A DNA stretch of 64,000 nt from Pelagibacteraceae bacterium AG-345-O09 (GTDB lineage: Bacteria > Pseudomonadota > Alphaproteobacteria > Pelagibacterales > Pelagibacteraceae), in NCBI GenBank assembly GCA_003281725.1, contig QCBC01000001.1, positions 62,001-126,000 on the forward strand, written 5' to 3'. Positions 59,150-64,000 of this stretch are shown one piece after another (the first letter of the stretch is position 1; the number at the start of each line of letters is the position of its first letter). The notes below the pieces were generated by a model. The model was not told the DNA's origin, did no database searches, and worked only from the letters and a program-made list of their open reading frames with translations. Both the position numbers and the translations under genes were made by a program.

Positions 59150-60058
59150 ATGGTTGATGAATTATTATTTTTTATGGAAGTACTTGTAGGTGGTTTACTT
59201 GCTGGTACAATGTACTCTTTGGTTGCTTTAGGATTTGTTCTTATTTTCAAAGCTTCAGCAACATTTAACTTTTCACAAGGGGCGATGGTATTTTTCTCGG
59301 TATTAGCATTCTGCGGTTTTATGCAAGATTTTAACATACCTTTTGTACTAGCATTTATTTTGGCTGCTCTTTTAATGGTAGTCGTTGGTCTTTGTACTGA
59401 AAGATTAGTTTTAAGACCTTTAATGAACGCAAGTGAAGACACAGTGTTAATGGCTACGATTGGACTTGGTTACGTTTTAGAAGGCCTGGCTCAAGCGGCA
59501 TGGGGAGTAGAGGTTAGAAGATTGGATTTAGGAATAGGAGACTTCCCCGTCCCATGGATTGCAGATAATTTAAAATTATTTATTAGTGCTCTTGATATTA
59601 CAGCTGGGTTAGTTGCAGCTATAATGATTATTGGTCTGTTTTTATTGTTCAAATATACAAAAATTGGATTAGGTTTAAGGGCTGTTGCAGATGATGCGGG
59701 AGCTGCTAGTTCTATCGGGATCCCTTTAAAGCACATAATGTTATTAGTTTGGTCTGCTGCAGGTGTGGTAGCTTTAGTGGCGGGAATGATGTGGGGAGCT
59801 AGAGCTGGAGTTCAATTTGCGCTGGTTGATCTTGCTTTAAAAGCATTACCAGTATTAATTATAGGCGGATTTTCATCTATACCGGGAGCCATTGTCGGAG
59901 GTCTAATTATAGGAGCAACAGAAAAAATATTAGAGGTTTATATTGGACCATTCTTTGGAGGAGCAATTGAGGGTTGGGCTCCATATGTATTAGCAATATT
60001 CTTCCTATTGTACAGACCAGAGGGTTTATTTGGAGAAAAAATTATCAGGAGAGTTTAA
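59150..60058 (+). CDS. livH: Liv-type ABC transporter permease (LivH)
   Basis: 'GGLLAGTMYSLVALGFVLIFKASATFNFSQGAMV'. Confidence 0.93.
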   Translation: MVDELLFFMEVLVGGLLAGTMYSLVALGFVLIFKASATFNFSQGAMVFFSVLAFCGFMQDFNIPFVLAFILAALLMVVVGLCTERLVLRPLMNASEDTVLMATIGLGYVLEGLAQAAWGVEVRRLDLGIGDFPVPWIADNLKLFISALDITAGLVAAIMIIGLFLLFKYTKIGLGLRAVADDAGAASSIGIPLKHIMLLVWSAAGVVALVAGMMWGARAGVQFALVDLALKALPVLIIGGFSSIPGAIVGGLIIGATEKILEVYIGPFFGGAIEGWAPYVLAIFFLLYRPEGLFGEKIIRRV

Positions 60059-60061
60059 TTT

Positions 60062-61132
60062 ATGAAACCAGTTTTTATGACTTACACAAAAAAAGACCTA
60101 ATTAATTTAGCTGTTTGTATGGTTTTGAGTGTATTAATAATACCGACATTTATTAAAACAGAATATTGGTATACCTCCATATTAATTCCTTGGCTTTGCT
60201 TAGCTTTAGCTACAATTGGACAACAAATTGTTATGGGCTACACAGGGCAATTAGCTTTAGGTGCTGCTGGTTTTATGGCTGCGGGAGCGTTCGCTATGTT
60301 CAATCTCATTTTAAGAGTGCCAGAACTGGGTTTCATAGGCTCTCTAGCAGTATCGGGTTTAATTGCAGCTGCTTTTGGAATTTTGTTTGGGTTGCCTAGT
60401 TTAAAAGTAAGAGGAATTTACCTAATGGTAGCAACTCTTGCATCACAGTTTTTTATAATATGGATGATAGATAAATTTGGTTGGTTTAAAAACTACGACT
60501 CATCAGGAATTATAACCGCCCAAGACATAGTTATCTTAGGAAAGCCATTTACAACTCCATTAGCTATGTATTTTGTATGTTTAGCTGTTACAGCAGTTTT
60601 AACTTTACTGGCTATGAACATGGCAAGAGGTAGTACTGGTAGAAATTGGATGGCAGTTCGGGATATGGATATTGCTGCAGAGTCAATGGGAGTTTCGCTT
60701 TTAAAAACTAAAGTTCAAGCATTCGCAATCAGCGCATTTTATTGTGGTGTAGCAGGTGCACTTTTTGCATTTTGTTATCTAAAATCTTTAGAGCCAGTTG
60801 CCTTCGATATTAAACTATCTTTTAAAATATTATTTATGTGCATCTTAGGTGGTCTTGGTACCATTAATGGTGCTTTCATAGGGGCAGCATTTATTTTACT
60901 TTTCCCAGTTCTTTTAAATAGTGTTGGAAATAACGTATTTCATGGAGCAATTGATGCTACAATTATTTCGTCTATAGAACAGGTTATATTTGGTCTGTTG
61001 ATGATTATATTCATGATTTATGAACCACTGGGGATGGCTAAGTTATGGGAAAATTTAAAACAAAAATTCGGCTCTAAACTAACATCTTCGAATATTAAAA
61101 ATTTAAAATCCTCTTTGAGTAAAAAGTTTTAA
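60062..61132 (+). CDS. livM: Liv-type ABC transporter permease (LivM)
   Basis: 'GYTGQLALGAAGFMAAGAFA', 'GLPSLKVRGIYLMVATLA', 'LGGLGTINGAFIGAAF'. Confidence 0.93.
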   Translation: MKPVFMTYTKKDLINLAVCMVLSVLIIPTFIKTEYWYTSILIPWLCLALATIGQQIVMGYTGQLALGAAGFMAAGAFAMFNLILRVPELGFIGSLAVSGLIAAAFGILFGLPSLKVRGIYLMVATLASQFFIIWMIDKFGWFKNYDSSGIITAQDIVILGKPFTTPLAMYFVCLAVTAVLTLLAMNMARGSTGRNWMAVRDMDIAAESMGVSLLKTKVQAFAISAFYCGVAGALFAFCYLKSLEPVAFDIKLSFKILFMCILGGLGTINGAFIGAAFILLFPVLLNSVGNNVFHGAIDATIISSIEQVIFGLLMIIFMIYEPLGMAKLWENLKQKFGSKLTSSNIKNLKSSLSKKF

Positions 61133-61135
61133 TTA

Positions 61136-61219
61136 GTGGATAAAAAAAAACTAATCATTGCTCTTTTAATAGGTATCATAATTGGGTTTCTAGTAGAAAA
61201 TAATTTCCTAATTTTTTAA
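61136..61219 (+). CDS. Possible 27-aa single-TM microprotein, GTG start
   Basis: My translation: MDKKKLIIALLIGIIIGFLVENNFLIF; follows livM by 3 nt, stop overlaps the 3' end of convergent gpsA. Confidence 0.3.
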   Translation: MDKKKLIIALLIGIIIGFLVENNFLIF

Positions 61220-62173
61220 AAAGTTAATTTTTCTGTCATATATGATTGTTTTTAACAAATGATACATTAGCGGAATTTTTTTTTTATCAATCTTTTTTAA
61301 AATATATGGAGCAATTTCTCTAGCAAGTTGCTCGCCTTCTACAGTATCTTTAGGCATAAATTTTTTTTTTGCTGTTGTAAATTTAAAACCTTTACCAAGA
61401 AAATTTCCCATTTTACTGTTTCTCCCTCCTATAGCACTTACATACAAATCACCAATACCTGCAAGTCCTAATATTGTTGATACGTCTCCTTTAAAATATT
61501 TAATTAAAAATTTCATCTCATTCGCACTTTTTTGAAATAAATCTGATTTAGCGTTTAAATTTTGACCTGAACCAATGACCATTGCATATATATTCTTAAT
61601 TGCTGAACAGATTTCAATACCAATAATATCCTTTGAAAATTCAGTTAAATAATACTTAGTAGATATAAGTTTTCCAATCCATTTGGCAATCTTAATATTT
61701 TTATTAGCAACAACTACGCTTGTCTTATTTTTATTTGCTAATTCTTTAGCTAAACAAGGTCCTTTTAATACTGACACATTTGCTGCGCGATAATTATTTT
61801 TTAATAAATCTGAAATTGTTAAAATCCCTTTCTTTTTTTTATCAAACTTTAATCCTTTAGTAAGAACCAACAAAGGAGTTTTAATGTTTAAATCTTTTAA
61901 TTCTTTTCCAATAAAATCTATACCTGCAAGACTTAGGGCAATTACTATTAAGTCATATCTTTTCTTGAATATTTCTTTTGAATAATTCACAAATTTTAAT
62001 TTTTTTGGAAGATAAAGTTTTAAAGAAGGATGAAACTTTTTCTTTGAGTTTAGATTTTTAATAAAAATTTTATTGTATGGCTCTGTGATAGTAACAAGAT
62101 TATTGTTTTCTAAACAGGGAATAGAAAACGCAGAACCCATAGCTCCACCACCAATAATTAATATTTTACCCAT
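61208..62173 (-). CDS. gpsA: NAD(P)H-dependent glycerol-3-phosphate dehydrogenase
   Basis: 'ILIIGGGAMGSAFSIPCLENN', 'VLKGPCLAKELA', 'LAGIGDLYVSAIGGRNSKMG'. Confidence 0.92.
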   Translation of the reverse strand: MGKILIIGGGAMGSAFSIPCLENNNLVTITEPYNKIFIKNLNSKKKFHPSLKLYLPKKLKFVNYSKEIFKKRYDLIVIALSLAGIDFIGKELKDLNIKTPLLVLTKGLKFDKKKKGILTISDLLKNNYRAANVSVLKGPCLAKELANKNKTSVVVANKNIKIAKWIGKLISTKYYLTEFSKDIIGIEICSAIKNIYAMVIGSGQNLNAKSDLFQKSANEMKFLIKYFKGDVSTILGLAGIGDLYVSAIGGRNSKMGNFLGKGFKFTTAKKKFMPKDTVEGEQLAREIAPYILKKIDKKKIPLMYHLLKTIIYDRKINFLKN

Positions 62174-62350
62174 ATAATTTAATTAAATTTTACAGTTATA
62201 AAAATTTCAACTAATACTTGAATGAACCTTAGCATAGAATTTTTAAATATAAAATTACTTATAACTAATATTAATATAGGTTTATTTATAGTTTGAATAT
62301 AAAAAAATTTATCGTTAATGATAATTTTACTTTAGCTTAAAAATTAGAAA

Positions 62351-63472
62351 ATGCAAAACCATAAATTTAAATACTCTAAATTTTTGTTAAATAAAAATTA
62401 TAATTTTAATAGAGACTATGTTTTAAAATATTTACCATCAAAATTTTTAATTGATGCTTATAAAAGTATATCAAAATGGAAAGGCTACCACCCTACCCCT
62501 TTGTTAAATTTAAATAAATTAAATAAAGATTTAAGGCTTAATAATATATTTTACAAGGATGAGTCAAAAAGATTTAATTTAAAATCTTTTAAGGCTTTAG
62601 GGGGTGCATATGCTGTGGAAAAAATCTCAAAAAAAAAAAATAAAATTACTGTCTCATCAGCAACAGCTGGAAATCATGGAAAATCTGTGGCCTGGGGAGC
62701 AAAAAGATTAAAATTAAAATGTAAAATTTTTGTCAGTCAACATGTAAGTAAAACGAGGGTAGATGAGATAAAAAAATTTGGTGCTGAGGTGATAAGAGTT
62801 AAAGGAAATTATGAAGACTCTTTAAGAAAATGCCAGATATTATCAAAAAAAAATAATTGGAGTATTATACAAGATGTTTCAACAAAAAATTATAGATATG
62901 TTCCCCAACTTACTATGGCAGGTTATTCTATTTTAATTAAGGAAATCTCTGAACAAACTAATCAATATATCACTCATATATTTCTTCAAGCTGGTGTAGG
63001 AGGATTAGCTGCTGGTTTAGTGGCTGGAGTAGCAAAATACTTTAAGAGAATTCCTAAAATTATAATTGTAGAACCAGATAGAGCTGATTGTGTACTTCAA
63101 AGTATAAAAAGTAAAAAATTAAAAAAGATAAAAATCAAAAAAGAAAGTATTATGGGTGGAATGTCATGTAATGAGATGTCTCTTGTACCATGGCAGATAT
63201 TAAAAAAAGCAACCAATTGTTGTGTTTCAGTTACTGATAATAACGTAGCAAGAACAGTAGCTAAATTAAAAGATAAGAAATTTAGTAAAGCTTCGATAAT
63301 GGGTGGAGAGTGTGCCACACCAGGAATTATTGCTTTAATTGGAATATGGAATGATAAAAAAACTAGGAAATTGATCAATCTTAATCAAAATTCAAATGTA
63401 TTAGTAATTGGATGCGAAGGAAATGCAGATGTCAAACTTTATAAACAACTGCTATCTAAGGGAAGAAAATAA
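62351..63472 (+). CDS. Diaminopropionate ammonia-lyase-like PLP enzyme (fold type II)
   Basis: 'KDESKRFNLKSFKALGGAYAVEKI' PLP-lysine region, 'SATAGNHGKSVAWGAKRL'; YgeX-like length. Confidence 0.82.
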   Translation: MQNHKFKYSKFLLNKNYNFNRDYVLKYLPSKFLIDAYKSISKWKGYHPTPLLNLNKLNKDLRLNNIFYKDESKRFNLKSFKALGGAYAVEKISKKKNKITVSSATAGNHGKSVAWGAKRLKLKCKIFVSQHVSKTRVDEIKKFGAEVIRVKGNYEDSLRKCQILSKKNNWSIIQDVSTKNYRYVPQLTMAGYSILIKEISEQTNQYITHIFLQAGVGGLAAGLVAGVAKYFKRIPKIIIVEPDRADCVLQSIKSKKLKKIKIKKESIMGGMSCNEMSLVPWQILKKATNCCVSVTDNNVARTVAKLKDKKFSKASIMGGECATPGIIALIGIWNDKKTRKLINLNQNSNVLVIGCEGNADVKLYKQLLSKGRK

Positions 63473-63478
63473 ATTTAT

Positions 63479-64000
63479 ATGACAAAAAATGCAATTACGT
63501 GGATAAGAGAGGATTTTAGAATTGAAAATAATCCTGCTCTCTCTTACGCAACTCAAAATCATGAGAATGTACTCGCCCTCTACATTTATAACAAAAATGA
63601 TTTTGATAACAAAAGAGAGGCTCAAAAATGGTGGCTTTCAAAATCTCTAGAAATATTTAAATCTGAATTATCAAAATATAAAGTCAATCTTCAGATATTA
63701 GCAGGAGATGAACTTGATATATTTTCAAAAATAAAAAAAAAAGACAATTTTTCAATCTATTGGAACAAAATTTACGAACCTGACGTAATTGCAAAAGGAA
63801 AAAAAATTAGAGATACTTTTCTTAAAAACGAAGTTGAATTTAAATATTTTAAAGGAAATATTTTAAATGAATTTCAAGAAGTTACTAAAAACGACGGGAC
63901 ACCTTTTAAAGTATTTACTCCTTTCTGGAGAAATGCAGAACAAAAATATTTAGGTCTGCCACCAAGTAAAAATTATATTGTTAAGAAAAAAAATAAAATG
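63479..64000 (+). CDS. phrB: Deoxyribodipyrimidine photolyase, N-terminal part (3' truncated by window)
   Basis: My translation: MTKNAITWIREDFRIENNPALSYATQNHENVLALYIYN... with 'WNKIYEPDVIAKGKKIRD' and 'PFKVFTPFWRNA'; open to the window edge. Confidence 0.9.
   Translation, partial: MTKNAITWIREDFRIENNPALSYATQNHENVLALYIYNKNDFDNKREAQKWWLSKSLEIFKSELSKYKVNLQILAGDELDIFSKIKKKDNFSIYWNKIYEPDVIAKGKKIRDTFLKNEVEFKYFKGNILNEFQEVTKNDGTPFKVFTPFWRNAEQKYLGLPPSKNYIVKKKNKM

Noticed and set aside
59065-59442. 125-aa minus-strand ORF
   Set aside because: Antisense across the livG/livH junction; no independent coding evidence.
1-64000. CRISPR arrays, prophage, transposons, toxin-antitoxin or defence systems
   Set aside because: No regularly spaced repeats, integrases, transposases or recognisable defence genes were seen in either strand.

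Overview
64 kb AT-rich window with very short intergenic spacers and tightly packed operons. Protein content and compactness suggest a SAR11 / Candidatus Pelagibacter-type alphaproteobacterium (inference from gene content; no 16S in the window). No tRNA, rRNA, CRISPR, phage or IS element was recognised. Main themes: (1) organosulfonate uptake and catabolism (TauABC, omega-aminotransferase, Ald, Ldh2-family dehydrogenase, Pta, HpsN-like HisD homologue); (2) one-carbon/methyl metabolism (two FAD-GcvT dimethylglycine/sarcosine dehydrogenase-like proteins, ETF and ETF-QO, a DmdA-like GcvT paralogue next to a short MetF, Fhs); (3) organosulfur genes (AcuI, a selenium-binding-protein/methanethiol-oxidase-like protein overlapping a 2Fe-2S ferredoxin, persulfide dioxygenase, CysE/CysK); (4) iron uptake (FbpABC behind a perfect 7-1-7 Fur-type box); (5) alternative oxidase and cytochrome c'/b561; (6) LivKFGHM transport. 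Best candidates for undescribed biology: the DmdA-like/MetF pair; the sulfonate operon with an oversized TauC; a run of small unknown proteins at 16.5-18.6 kb; a nucleotidyltransferase/APS-kinase-like pair; the crotonase-MtoX-ferredoxin operon, whose crotonase lacks both catalytic Glu; an SMR protein lacking the essential Glu14; several unannotated microproteins, two with Cys clusters; and stem-loops after substrate-binding-protein genes and after cspA.
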